Shown: positions 8,470-17,288 of the stretch, one piece after another | How positions within the stretch are numbered: position 1 is the stretch's first letter | Layout: each line of letters starts with the position of its first letter | Assembly (NCBI RefSeq): GCF_016901135.1 | Contig: NZ_JAFEVL010000030.1 | Coordinates: 124,001 to 188,000, forward strand | Length of the DNA stretch: 64,000 nt | Source of the DNA: Martinezella lusitana | GTDB taxonomy: Bacteria > Pseudomonadota > Alphaproteobacteria > Rhizobiales > Rhizobiaceae | Direction of reading: 5' to 3' | Position numbers and translations under genes: made by a program | Notes under the pieces: model-generated | The model's input: the letters and a program-made list of their open reading frames with translations, nothing else | Told to the model about the DNA's origin: nothing | Database searches by the model: none

Positions 8470-9225
8470 TCACTTCGGCCGGCCTGCCTTGGCGAACCAT
8501 TGCTCGAAGGTGATGTGGCCGAGGCGCGGATTGTTGTCGGAAACGAGCGAGCCATCATCCAGTTTGGCGCCGAAGTAGCGAGCCTCCGGATCTGCCTCGA
8601 CCTTGCGGGCATCGCCCATTGCTTTCAGGTAGCGGGCAACAAGCTCATTCAGCCGGACGCGCTCCGGCCCTGAGATCTCCACAATGCCATTGATCGGCTC
8701 GGCCGTCGCAACGGCGGCCATGTTGTCAGCCACATCGTCCGAGGCGATCGGCTGGACGTAGGCCGGCGACAGATGCACCGTGTCTCCGATCGTGCCGGAC
8801 TGGGCGATGCCGCTGAGGAATTCCATGAACTGTGTCGAGTGGACGATCGTATAGGGAATGCCGGCCCCCCGGATGATCTTTTCCTGAGCGACCTTGGCGC
8901 GCATGTAGCCGCTGTCAGGTATGCGATCGACGCCGACGATGGAAAGCGCGATGTGATGCTTGACGCCGGCGATCTTCTCGGCGGCAAGCAGGTTGCGGCC
9001 CGAGGTCTCGAAGAATTCGAGCACGGCCTTGTCCTCGAAGGACGGCGAGTTTGCGAGGTCGATGACGACAGAGGCGCCAGCGAGTGCTTCGGCTAGTCCC
9101 TCGCCGGTGATCGTATTGACGCCGGTGTTTGGAGCGGCGGCAATGACTTCATGACCTTGTTTGCTAAGGCGGTCGGCTGTCTTTGAACCGATCAGGCCGG
9201 TTCCGCCAATGATGACGATTTTCAT
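8470..9225 (-). CDS. NAD(P)-binding atypical SDR / NmrA-like reductase
   Basis: Cytoplasmic protein of 251 residues with the N-terminal Rossmann motif GGTGLIG (7-13) of NmrA/NAD(P)H-binding atypical short-chain dehydrogenases, and without an obvious YxxxK pair. ATG at 9225 begins MKIVIIGGTG and has GGAG upstream; the extension to 9270 lacks family sequence. A second copy of this same N-terminus is preserved as a remnant at 10242-10313, so the region once held two such genes. Possible quinone or NAD(P)H redox role. Confidence 0.85.
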   Translation of the reverse strand: MKIVIIGGTGLIGSKTADRLSKQGHEVIAAAPNTGVNTITGEGLAEALAGASVVIDLANSPSFEDKAVLEFFETSGRNLLAAEKIAGVKHHIALSIVGVDRIPDSGYMRAKVAQEKIIRGAGIPYTIVHSTQFMEFLSGIAQSGTIGDTVHLSPAYVQPIASDDVADNMAAVATAEPINGIVEISGPERVRLNELVARYLKAMGDARKVEADPEARYFGAKLDDGSLVSDNNPRLGHITFEQWFAKAGRPK

Positions 9226-9327
9226 AAGCTTCTCCATTCGCGGCCGCTCAGCGCGCGCCGCATTGTCCATTCGTTTCTGGATGGTGGTTGTGGTTCAGGC
9301 CGCGTATGTCTTATCGGCCGACAAGCG

Positions 9328-10245
9328 TCAGTAGTCCCAGAAGGCCGGTACCCAGCGAAAGGCGTCGCCATCGACCGCCACCCGGCCGACGGAGGGGAAT
9401 GGCAGGTGAGTGGCCACCAGCTGTTCGCCGGTCGCCGCCAGCTCCGTCAAAAGACGGACCCGAACACGAGCCGCCTCTTCGGGGTCGTGTTCGAAACCGT
9501 TGTGCCAGTCGGGGTGGTCGAACCCGACCGTAAACACGGCATCGCCGGCGAAGGTCAGTCGATCGCCGCCGGACGCCAGGCGGACCACGCTGTGCCCAGG
9601 GGTGTGGCCGCCGGTGCGACGGACGATCACACCCGGCGCAACCTCGTATTCCTCATCGAACAACCGCAGTTGGCTGCGGTATTCTTCCGCAAACCGCTTG
9701 GCGGCCGCCCGAAGCGCGTCCGGGAACCCTGGCGGCATGGAGACGTAGGTGAAGTCGGGCGCCTCCCAGAATTTGACCTCGGCGGCCGCCACATGGATCC
9801 TCAAGTCCGGACGCAGCCGCTCCTTCACGCCGTCGACGAGCAGCCCGCCGACGTGGTCCATGTGCATGTGGGTAAGCACCACGTCGGTCACGGCCGCAAG
9901 ATCGATGCCGGCGGCCTCCAGTCGCTTGATCAACTGTCCGGCCCGCGGCAAATTCAGGTTCGGGTCCAATCCTAGTCCAGCGTCGATGAGTATGGTCTGC
10001 CCGCCGCTGTGCACTACGACCACGTTCAGCGACCAGTCGAAAGCGTCCTGCGGCAGGAACATGTCGTTCAGCCACGCCGCCCGGACGGTCGGGTCGGCGT
10101 TGTGTGCCAACATCGTGGTGGGGAGCGGCAGCACTCCATCGCTGATCACCAGCACCTCAATTTCGCCGACGCGCACCGCGTAGCGTGATGGAACCAGCTC
10201 GTCCTTGGCCGGCTTACGGGGATGGGAGATGTTGTCTACGGTCAT
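9328..10245 (-). CDS. MBL-fold metallo-hydrolase (lactonase-like)
   Basis: Metallo-beta-lactamase-fold hydrolase of 305 residues with the di-zinc motif THMHMDH (H126, H128, D130, H131), a later GGHTPGHS histidine and the D in FAGDAVF. The layout resembles AHL-lactonase and parathion-hydrolase-type members, but a substrate cannot be assigned. ATG at 10245 has AGGAG 6 bases upstream. The longer frame to 10344 must be rejected because it reads, out of frame, through the remnant of a reductase gene. The stop of that remnant overlaps this ATG, so its translation may be coupled to the remnant. Confidence 0.88.
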   Translation of the reverse strand: MTVDNISHPRKPAKDELVPSRYAVRVGEIEVLVISDGVLPLPTTMLAHNADPTVRAAWLNDMFLPQDAFDWSLNVVVVHSGGQTILIDAGLGLDPNLNLPRAGQLIKRLEAAGIDLAAVTDVVLTHMHMDHVGGLLVDGVKERLRPDLRIHVAAAEVKFWEAPDFTYVSMPPGFPDALRAAAKRFAEEYRSQLRLFDEEYEVAPGVIVRRTGGHTPGHSVVRLASGGDRLTFAGDAVFTVGFDHPDWHNGFEHDPEEAARVRVRLLTELAATGEQLVATHLPFPSVGRVAVDGDAFRWVPAFWDY

Positions 10246-10313
10246 GTCTGTCTCCTGTGGAACACGGTCTTGGAACCGAGCAAGCCGGTTCCACCGATAA
10301 TGACGGTTTTCAT
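10242..10313 (-). pseudogene. 5' remnant of a second NmrA/SDR reductase gene
   Basis: Reading from ATG at 10313 gives 23 residues and then TGA at 10242-10244. The first 17, MKTVIIGGTGLLGSKTV, are nearly identical to the start of the reductase at 8470-9225 (MKIVIIGGTGLIGSKTA). The Rossmann GGTGLLG motif is intact but the rest of the gene is missing and the MBL gene begins in its place. This is a fusion scar left by replacement or deletion. The mini-frame could still act as a translated leader, since its TGA overlaps the MBL ATG. Confidence 0.75.
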
Positions 10314-10376
10314 GAGATGTCTTCGCAGCCACCCGTGCGGACACGCATCGTTTGATGGGTGCTCGGGGCGACAGGA

Positions 10377-10856
10377 TTAGTTCAGGCCGGCCTTGTCGAG
10401 GCCGTAGGCCTTGTCGGCCGAGCCCGGTACCGCCTTGAAGGCGATGCTGGCACGGTTCCAGGCATTGATCGCCATCACGAGGAAAGTGAGATCGGAAATC
10501 TCCTTCTCCGAAAGCTGTCCGCGCACGCGCTCATAGATTTCGTCGGACACGCCGCCTTCCGGCAGCTTCGTCAGCGCTTCAGTCCATGCAAGAGCCGCGC
10601 GCTCGCGGGGCACGAACAGATTGGATTCGCGCCAGATAGCGATGTGGTAGAGGCGCAATTCGGTCTCGCCGTGAATCTTGGCTTCCTTGACATGCATGTC
10701 GAGGCAGAAGGCGCAGCCGTTGATCTGCGAAGCGCGGATCTGCACGAGGTCGTGGACCTTGTCTTCGATCACGCTGTTCTTCAGCGCCATGCTGAACTCC
10801 ATGAATTTCTTGAACAATTCTGGCGACTGCTGGGCATAATTCAAACGCTGGGTCAT
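10377..10856 (-). CDS. AhpD-like carboxymuconolactone decarboxylase family protein
   Basis: Protein of 159 residues with the CMD/AhpD motif C48-A-F-C51 and H55 (NGCAFCLDMH), predicting a thiol-based peroxidase-like activity. ATG at 10856 has AGGAG 7 bases upstream; the frame to 10892 lacks a ribosome site and runs into the operator. It is divergent from a LysR gene, a common arrangement for AhpD-like genes under a dedicated regulator. One arm of the inverted repeat at 10869-10912 lies immediately before its ribosome site, so a bound regulator or an RNA hairpin could control it. Confidence 0.88.
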   Translation of the reverse strand: MTQRLNYAQQSPELFKKFMEFSMALKNSVIEDKVHDLVQIRASQINGCAFCLDMHVKEAKIHGETELRLYHIAIWRESNLFVPRERAALAWTEALTKLPEGGVSDEIYERVRGQLSEKEISDLTFLVMAINAWNRASIAFKAVPGSADKAYGLDKAGLN

Positions 10857-10868
10857 CGTCTCTCTCCT

Positions 10869-10912
10869 ATTAAGGATATTGATCATCCTCATGGATATAA
10901 AATATCCTTAAT
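10869..10912. promoter_or_regulatory. Long perfect inverted repeat, probable operator
   Basis: ATTAAGGATATT (10869-10880) and its exact reverse complement AATATCCTTAAT (10901-10912) flank a 20-base spacer. Inside lies the perfect palindrome GGATAT-AAA-ATATCC (10893-10907). The two halves form oppositely oriented copies of the element found before the Rrf2 gene at 5857. The repeat lies between the AhpD-like gene and the LysR gene, so it can govern both; binding by LysR, by Rrf2 or by both is open. Confidence 0.6.
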
Positions 10913-10986
10913 TGCTGGACTGTAAAGTCCTCCCGGCCTATGCTGCGTGCATAAGGCTTATGTCCAAAAGTATGGGGGACAGCGAA

Positions 10987-11958
10987 ATGGATATCGTTTC
11001 GGCGTTGCGGACATTTCTGCGGGTAACGGAAACCGGCTCGTTTTCCGCGGCCGCCACCGATCTCAATCTGACGCAGCCGGCGGTATCGCGGCAGGTTGCG
11101 GCGCTGGAAAGCCACTTCAATACGAGGCTCCTGCACCGCACGACCAACGGCCTGTCGCCGACGGCTGAAGGCGAGCGCGTGCTGCCGATCGCGCTGCAGA
11201 TCTTGGGCAATGTCGACGATCTCGGCGACGCCCTATGCCCTGACGGCACGCGCACATCAGGCAAGGTGAAGCTCGCCCTGCCCGCTCCCCTCGGCCTTCT
11301 CCTCAGCGACCGGCTGGTGAAACTGCTCAGCGCGCACCCGAACCTGTCGCTCGAACTCGCCTTCCGGGAGCAGGCCTCCGATCTCATCGAAGAGGGCATC
11401 GATCTCGAAGTGCGCATCGGCGCGGTGGCCGACAGCAGCCTCATCTGCCGCCGCGTCGGCTGGACGACGGCATTCCTCGTCGCCGCCCCGTCCTACGTCG
11501 CTCGCCGCTCTCCGCCGAAGGTCCCCGCCGATATCCCGGCCCATGACTGCATCTGCTACACCAGGGGCAGCCACCGCCGCACCTGGCTTTTCTCCGATGG
11601 ATCCGAGGATATCGCCGTGCCGATATCGCCGCGGCTGGTGGCGGACAATGCCCTTTCCATCCACCGCGCCGCCCTTGCGGGCGCCGGCCTTGCCGTCCTT
11701 TCCCACATCATCGCCGTGCCTGACATATCCGCCGGCCGGCTGATCCATTTGATGGAGGATTTCCCCCCGGCAAGGCTGCCGATCTACGTCGTCTACCCCT
11801 CGCGCCGGAACATTCCCCAACGCGTCAAGATCGTCATCGATTTCCTGACCGCTCTCATCGATGCCGATCCCTCCATGTCAGAGCGAACCACCACGGTGCC
11901 CTGCGAGACGCCCCATAGGCCAGCGGCGAGGGCCGCTCCCAACCTGCTGTCATTGTAG
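10987..11958 (+). CDS. LysR-family transcriptional regulator
   Basis: Regulator of 323 residues with N-terminal HTH (ALRTFLRVTETGSFSAAA, SQPAVSRQ-like TQPAVSRQVAALE) and a LysR effector domain. ATG at 10987 follows a G-rich stretch by about 7 bases and begins directly before the HTH; in-frame ATGs at 10960 and 10972 are possible. Divergence from the AhpD-like gene and the large inverted repeat between them suggest that it regulates that gene and itself. Confidence 0.88.
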   Translation: MDIVSALRTFLRVTETGSFSAAATDLNLTQPAVSRQVAALESHFNTRLLHRTTNGLSPTAEGERVLPIALQILGNVDDLGDALCPDGTRTSGKVKLALPAPLGLLLSDRLVKLLSAHPNLSLELAFREQASDLIEEGIDLEVRIGAVADSSLICRRVGWTTAFLVAAPSYVARRSPPKVPADIPAHDCICYTRGSHRRTWLFSDGSEDIAVPISPRLVADNALSIHRAALAGAGLAVLSHIIAVPDISAGRLIHLMEDFPPARLPIYVVYPSRRNIPQRVKIVIDFLTALIDADPSMSERTTTVPCETPHRPAARAAPNLLSL

Positions 11959-12191
11959 GAATTTTCAGTTGTCAGCCTAACCGCATATCTGCAAGCCACA
12001 GTGCACACACGAACGTGGTTCCCTTTGTTGAAGCGCGCGAAGAAGCCTCGCAGCCTTGAGGGGACAAGAACCAACGACGCGATTATTTTATGACGTCTGC
12101 AACTAAATAGCCCCGAGTCTTGTAGACGATATCGGGTTACGCTTTCTGTTGTCGCTCGAATTCGACGGGTGGCTCGTGCCGGATTTGTTAT

Positions 12192-13616
12192 TCATGCAAG
12201 CCGCAGGTCGACATATGAAACCCTTCCAGCTTTCCCACGAACGACGTCCGCTTGAAGGGCCCCGCCTTTAGCAATCGGATTTGGCAACGCAGCATCGTGA
12301 ACCCATTTCGCATCGGATTGAATAAAACGCCCGGAGGTCAACTCCTGCAGCCGTTCGGATGTCTTGGGCGCCGGAAAATCCTTCCAGCGTACTTTTCCGG
12401 CTAGGGCTTCGTCGGTCGGGCTGAACGCCACCAATGCGGATCGATCCATCTTCTCGAGCGCGGCCACGCGTGTGGCATTGCGACTGCCGTGATGCCCAAC
12501 CTTATAGAAAACAGTCCTGCGGATCAGATCATCGGCGGAAATTGCGGGGCGGCCGGCTTCGGCAGGAAAACTAACCGTCGACCAGCTGAGCCAATTTCCA
12601 ACCTGCGCATCGGCAGCAAACAGAAGAACCCGACCGGTTTCGACAATCTCGAAGGCAAGCACCAGGCTGGTATTATTGGTCTTGCTGTCAAACTGTAATG
12701 CAAGGTCAAGCGAAGTCGTGAGCCAGTCGTAATCAATACGCCGCCAGGCTTGATCGTTGCCGGCGCCTGTCGTCGTGTCCGGCCCGAAATAGCGCTCCCA
12801 TAAGAAGGAGGCCGTCGCAGCATCCGGCGGCCATTGACCTTGCCTCAGTGCTGACAATTGCGTCCCGACCATTCCATCAAACGGTGCGGCTGGATCGTCG
12901 TCAATCCTGAGCGTTCCGTCGTTAAGGTTTAGTCCATTGGCGACCGGCGCGACCGATGGCGCACCGGCACCGATGGCATAGGTTTCTGAAATGATGTCTT
13001 CAATACCGAGCAGCTTCGGATCGCGGGGAGGTCCGAGCACGTAGGCACGAATGCCGGGCACCTTTGGCAGCGGCGCGAGTGTACCGGGGTCAAGATGGCG
13101 GACGACAGGAGACATTCTTCTCGCATTCTCGCGCGCCATTCTCACCTTTTCGCCCTCGAGGCCAAAAACAAAGCCGAGCAGGGCATCAATACTGCTGGCG
13201 GTCTCGGACATGCCAGGCGCCCCTGCGAGGCGTAGCGCGCTGGTCGCGAGAGCCGAGGTGGCGTCCGCCTTGAACCGGTCAAGCTTCCGAGCGTCGGGAT
13301 CACTCGGATTCTCGGCCCAACTGAACCAGACCTCGCCAACTTCGAGTCCAACAAACAGATCCGCCGCCTGCACGAACGCCGAGAGGTGATCCCAATGTTC
13401 ATGAGTGATGACCAAGACGTCGAGCCGACCGTTGGTCTGGTCAATAACATCGGCGACGACGTCACGCATCTTAGCAGATCCATCGCTGGTAGCGCTGTGG
13501 ATGCCGCAATCAATCAGGATCCAAAATGGCTTGCCGCCTGGGGCCGGCAGTTTGAGCAGCATACAATCACCCAAGCCCTGGCAATAGCAACGAACATCAA
13601 TCGTGAGATTGCTCAT
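12192..13616 (-). CDS. ComEC/Rec2-like MBL-fold hydrolase paired with a double-protease gene
   Basis: MBL-fold protein of 474 residues, without signal peptide or membrane segments. The metal motif THEHWDH (H72, H74, D76, H77), D336 in FAADAQ and the VGHHGS element (H375, H376) are those of the soluble ComEC/Rec2-like branch, whose members include nucleases and phosphodiesterases. Its ATG at 13616 lies inside the 3' end of the protease gene (20-bp overlap), with GAGGGA upstream, so the two are co-translated. The open frame reaches 13703 but that part is protease-gene sequence in another frame. The 233 bp beyond the stop hold no recognisable gene. Confidence 0.85.
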   Translation of the reverse strand: MSNLTIDVRCYCQGLGDCMLLKLPAPGGKPFWILIDCGIHSATSDGSAKMRDVVADVIDQTNGRLDVLVITHEHWDHLSAFVQAADLFVGLEVGEVWFSWAENPSDPDARKLDRFKADATSALATSALRLAGAPGMSETASSIDALLGFVFGLEGEKVRMARENARRMSPVVRHLDPGTLAPLPKVPGIRAYVLGPPRDPKLLGIEDIISETYAIGAGAPSVAPVANGLNLNDGTLRIDDDPAAPFDGMVGTQLSALRQGQWPPDAATASFLWERYFGPDTTTGAGNDQAWRRIDYDWLTTSLDLALQFDSKTNNTSLVLAFEIVETGRVLLFAADAQVGNWLSWSTVSFPAEAGRPAISADDLIRRTVFYKVGHHGSRNATRVAALEKMDRSALVAFSPTDEALAGKVRWKDFPAPKTSERLQELTSGRFIQSDAKWVHDAALPNPIAKGGALQADVVRGKAGRVSYVDLRLA

Positions 13617-16600
13617 CTTCGTCCCTCGATTGATGGATGATGGCAAACGGTTCGCGTTCGGCAAAATCATTGCCGGCAAAATACATGGAGCGCAGGGCGT
13701 CACCGGGATCGCCCATCCTGAAGTTGCGTTCGCGTCCGAGCCTGCTTGGGCTGACGATCGGCTTCAGGATGGCATATCGGACGCGTGGCCCATCTTCACC
13801 CAAGAGATCGATGATGAGTGTCGCGCCGCCTCGAAACCAGAATTTTTGCGACTGGTCTCCGGGGCCGCCAACAGTCACCGCTTCGGGCCGTCTTTGCCGG
13901 ACGACGACGATGAGCTGCGCGCTAAGTTCACCATCCCTGCGAACCCTCTTCGCAACACGGACATTGTCCACCATGAAGGTCGTGTTGCTCGCATAGCCCT
14001 TGGCGGCGAGCGATGCAAAGTATGGCAGCTTGTATTGTAGTCCAAGCGCATCACAACTGGCTTGTGAGGTCAATGTTTTCATGATGCCCGCCCGCAGCAT
14101 GTCACATCGCTGCTCGCTCACGGTGAATATTTTCTCACGCGAAAAGTGGGCGGTGACATCAATGTTCAACTGGGCAATGGTTGGGGCAAGCCACGGCGGC
14201 TGGGCACCCGCCCACTGGCGCCAGCACAATGTCTCGACCGACACCGTTCGCAAACTTCGGGGCAGGAGCTGGCGCCGCCGGAAGGCTTCGAGAAAGGCGA
14301 CCCGATAGTCGTACCGGTCGTCAGGCACCTCTTCCAGGTCGGCTGTAATGATTGCCCGCAAATATTCCCCGAACGTGATGTCGACAGGGGGGCAGTAGTC
14401 AATCGCGCGGATGCACATTTTGAGCACATGCGCCGCTGCCTTGCACGTTTCGTCCGTCAGCCGATTGACAAGATCGGGGTGGATGGCGCCTTCGGGCAAA
14501 ACACCCGACCCTCCAGTCGCCAGTCGGATCAGGTCTCCCGTTCGCCGCTCGACGATGGCGAGGAAGGCTTGATATACGGCGGCCACCAAAAGAGAACCCC
14601 GTGCATGCGTCGCGAAGGTGGTTGCATAATTGATCTGCGAGGGCAGATCCGGATAGCGCCGCAGGGCGCCGCCCAGGCCAGTGCCCTCACCGAATTGCGG
14701 TGCAAGCTTACCGAGCATGGTGGACGCCGAGAGATCGGTGCGAGCGCGGGCGATCTCTCGGCGAACGAGATCTCGATAGGTGAACTGCTGGAACAACGCC
14801 ACAATGTCAGCAAAGCCCTCGTGAAACGCACGCACATCGGGGTTCGATGGTTCCCGCATTGTGCGGGCCTGGCCATCCAACAGCGCATGAGTTGTCTCAT
14901 GAGCGATAATGTCAGCCGACAGACAGGTGAACACCATGGTGCCTGGCGGCGTCAGGTCGGACACACGTGAATTCGCGGGGAAATAACCGAACATCAGCGC
15001 TTTGTGATCGGGGCTGTAATAGGCATTCTGCTGCCGAAGCGCATGCGGATAGATACGAAGGCGACGCACGAAGACATTGGGATCGCCCGTGCGCCCCGAC
15101 CATTTCGATGCCCAAAGCGCCCTGCGACCCAGCGCTAATTCAAAATGCTCGATAGTGCGCATGGCAACGGCATAGGTCATCTGCTGGTGGAAAGCCGGGT
15201 TGCCCTCGGAGGGCGTGGCACCATCTTGCAGAAGAAGATTCGGATTATTGAGATCGACAGGCGGATAGGCTCGGTCCGAGGCGGGGTCGATATCGACGAC
15301 CTCGATATATTCGCCAACAGGTCCCGCCGCGAGATCGCGTTCGTTCCGCACATCGATGGTGGCGATTTGGTCCTCGTAGGAATTGAGTGAACCGCCAAGG
15401 CTTGGATCGATCGCGAATATTCGCAACCGCCGGCGCTCCGGTGCAGCTACGGGATTGGGTGCCACTGCCGTCGCGGAGGCAGGCGGCGTCTGCGGTGGCG
15501 CCTTGGGAGATGTGAGTGCCTTGATCTTTCCCGATAGGGCGGCACCCAGCGCCTTCTTCAGCGGAGTTGATGCCAATTCGGAAGCCTCTGCCGCCTCCAG
15601 GAACTTCCTTATGCTCGCTCTCGGCACTTGATCGGCATCCGGATCGGCGAGAACCTTTGCAACTGTAGGATCCAGCTGAGTGATCTGGGTGAGCTCCAAT
15701 CCAAGCAAACGGTTGGCGGCTTCGACGCCGGAAACGGCGAGTCCCACGCCCTCGCCCGTGAGAAGCTTGAGCCAGGCCCAGCTTGCGGTTGCGGATGGCG
15801 CCGCCGTCAATTGGCTCTGCGGCAACGGAAGCTCATCAAGTAGTGCTCCAGTTTGAATAGCGCCCCATCCGAGCTTGGGATCTGGTTTGCCACGTCCGGC
15901 AAGCGAGGCGCTGCGAAAAAGCGCCTGCCGTACCGCCTCACCGCGCTTCCATTTCTCAGGCATGGCGATGAGCTGCGACATGTATTTGGCGATCCAAAGT
16001 GCCGCGGCGGCGGCAATCTGCGGCGTTGCCGCCGACGTACCCTGTCCGTCTTCATCGATGACACCGGGACAGCCGATTTCCGGCCAGGGAATGTTGGGCG
16101 TGAAACCTGACAAGGCGGTCAGCATCTTGCTGGCCGGGCCATAGCAGCCTTCCATCGTTCCCAAATGCAGATCGGTGTAGGGTTTGAAGTTTGCCATAAT
16201 GCCGCAAGCGGCGACAACCCGGCGCATGCGGGCGGGATAAACGATGGAACGCACCGGCAGCCCGTCGAAATTGTTGCCCGCTGCCGTCACCATGACCAGG
16301 CCGCCAGAATAGCATTTGTTGACCGCGTCGGCGAGAACTGCCGAAGCCAGGCCACCCATGCTCATCGACAGAACATGGGCACCCTGCGACAGGGCATAAT
16401 CAAAACCTTGTGCCATCGTGCCGGTACGGAAACGCACCACGGAATCGGCGATCCGAATTGGAAGAACCCGCACGCCTGGCGCGCCGCCGATTTGTGGTCC
16501 CGCGAGGATCCCGATCGTTCCGGTCCCATGACCGGGATTGTTCATCACGCCATTCGGCGTCACATCCTGCGCACTGCCAGGTGTCCCCTCGCCCTTGACG

Positions 16601-17139
16601 AAATTATGCTCATGCGTGTCGATGTGGGCTGGCTTGAAATCATGATTGCGATCATAGCCGGTATCGACATGAGCGATGAGAACCTGGCGCTGTGCAGCGT
16701 CGGGTACGCTGCCACGCGCATCGGCAAGGCCGCTAAAGCCGGCACCAAGATGCCACCCGTCATGTGGGCCAACCGCACGGCCGCCACTATCGTTCTGCGG
16801 ATTGACTGTGCACCGGTTGGATTTCGGAGGTAGCGCCGCCCATTGCTGTTCGAAATCGGGCTCTGCGGCAAGCAGATCGCCGCTCCCCACTGCGAAACCG
16901 GCGCGCATCATCGCATGCGCTTGATCCCAAGGATTGTCGTCGGCATTGACACGAATCCACTGTGCCGGTCCGGAACCAGCTAGTCCGATGTCCGTATTTT
17001 CGGTGCCGACCTCAAGCAAAAGCTCACCGCCTTGGGCGAGGTTTCGTGCCTCCATCGACATCCCAAAGCCGCTATTGCCGCGCAACTTAAGAAGAAGTGC
17101 CGTCGCAACCGGTCGTGCCCCCTGCCCGCTCCCCGACAT
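13597..17139 (-). CDS. Dual protease: subtilisin-like (S8) domain plus thermolysin-like zinc metallopeptidase domain
   Basis: A single 1180-residue protein with two complete protease sites. Residues about 150-435 form a subtilase domain: D159 (AHVDTGYD), H204 (NPGHGTG), oxyanion N289 (AAGNN) and S369 (GQGTSAATPQ). A Pro/Ala-rich linker (about 545-570) leads to a second half with HETTH (H747, E748, H751) and, 23 residues on, EGFAD (E774, D778), the HExxH plus ExxxD arrangement of gluzincins such as thermolysin. The last 200 residues are unassigned. No signal peptide is visible, so it probably acts in the cytoplasm, unusual for either family. It is cotranscribed with the MBL hydrolase. I know of no characterised protein with this architecture. 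Confidence 0.85.
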   Translation of the reverse strand: MSGSGQGARPVATALLLKLRGNSGFGMSMEARNLAQGGELLLEVGTENTDIGLAGSGPAQWIRVNADDNPWDQAHAMMRAGFAVGSGDLLAAEPDFEQQWAALPPKSNRCTVNPQNDSGGRAVGPHDGWHLGAGFSGLADARGSVPDAAQRQVLIAHVDTGYDRNHDFKPAHIDTHEHNFVKGEGTPGSAQDVTPNGVMNNPGHGTGTIGILAGPQIGGAPGVRVLPIRIADSVVRFRTGTMAQGFDYALSQGAHVLSMSMGGLASAVLADAVNKCYSGGLVMVTAAGNNFDGLPVRSIVYPARMRRVVAACGIMANFKPYTDLHLGTMEGCYGPASKMLTALSGFTPNIPWPEIGCPGVIDEDGQGTSAATPQIAAAAALWIAKYMSQLIAMPEKWKRGEAVRQALFRSASLAGRGKPDPKLGWGAIQTGALLDELPLPQSQLTAAPSATASWAWLKLLTGEGVGLAVSGVEAANRLLGLELTQITQLDPTVAKVLADPDADQVPRASIRKFLEAAEASELASTPLKKALGAALSGKIKALTSPKAPPQTPPASATAVAPNPVAAPERRRLRIFAIDPSLGGSLNSYEDQIATIDVRNERDLAAGPVGEYIEVVDIDPASDRAYPPVDLNNPNLLLQDGATPSEGNPAFHQQMTYAVAMRTIEHFELALGRRALWASKWSGRTGDPNVFVRRLRIYPHALRQQNAYYSPDHKALMFGYFPANSRVSDLTPPGTMVFTCLSADIIAHETTHALLDGQARTMREPSNPDVRAFHEGFADIVALFQQFTYRDLVRREIARARTDLSASTMLGKLAPQFGEGTGLGGALRRYPDLPSQINYATTFATHARGSLLVAAVYQAFLAIVERRTGDLIRLATGGSGVLPEGAIHPDLVNRLTDETCKAAAHVLKMCIRAIDYCPPVDITFGEYLRAIITADLEEVPDDRYDYRVAFLEAFRRRQLLPRSLRTVSVETLCWRQWAGAQPPWLAPTIAQLNIDVTAHFSREKIFTVSEQRCDMLRAGIMKTLTSQASCDALGLQYKLPYFASLAAKGYASNTTFMVDNVRVAKRVRRDGELSAQLIVVVRQRRPEAVTVGGPGDQSQKFWFRGGATLIIDLLGEDGPRVRYAILKPIVSPSRLGRERNFRMGDPGDALRSMYFAGNDFAEREPFAIIHQSRDEDEQSHD

Positions 17140-17288
17140 CGTACAGTCCTCAAGCTCGAAATAATCGACCTATACTCGCACTAATTGCACGAAAGCGACA
17201 AAAATTCAAGCAAGGCAAGATTTTGAACGGGCGACTATTCTGGGATTAACCTGAGCACCCGGACTGTGAATACTGGACCCCCGTGTGT

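Noticed and set aside
9328..10344. 338-residue version of the MBL protein
   Set aside because: The first 33 codons read the reductase remnant out of frame; ATG at 10245 has a proper AGGAG.
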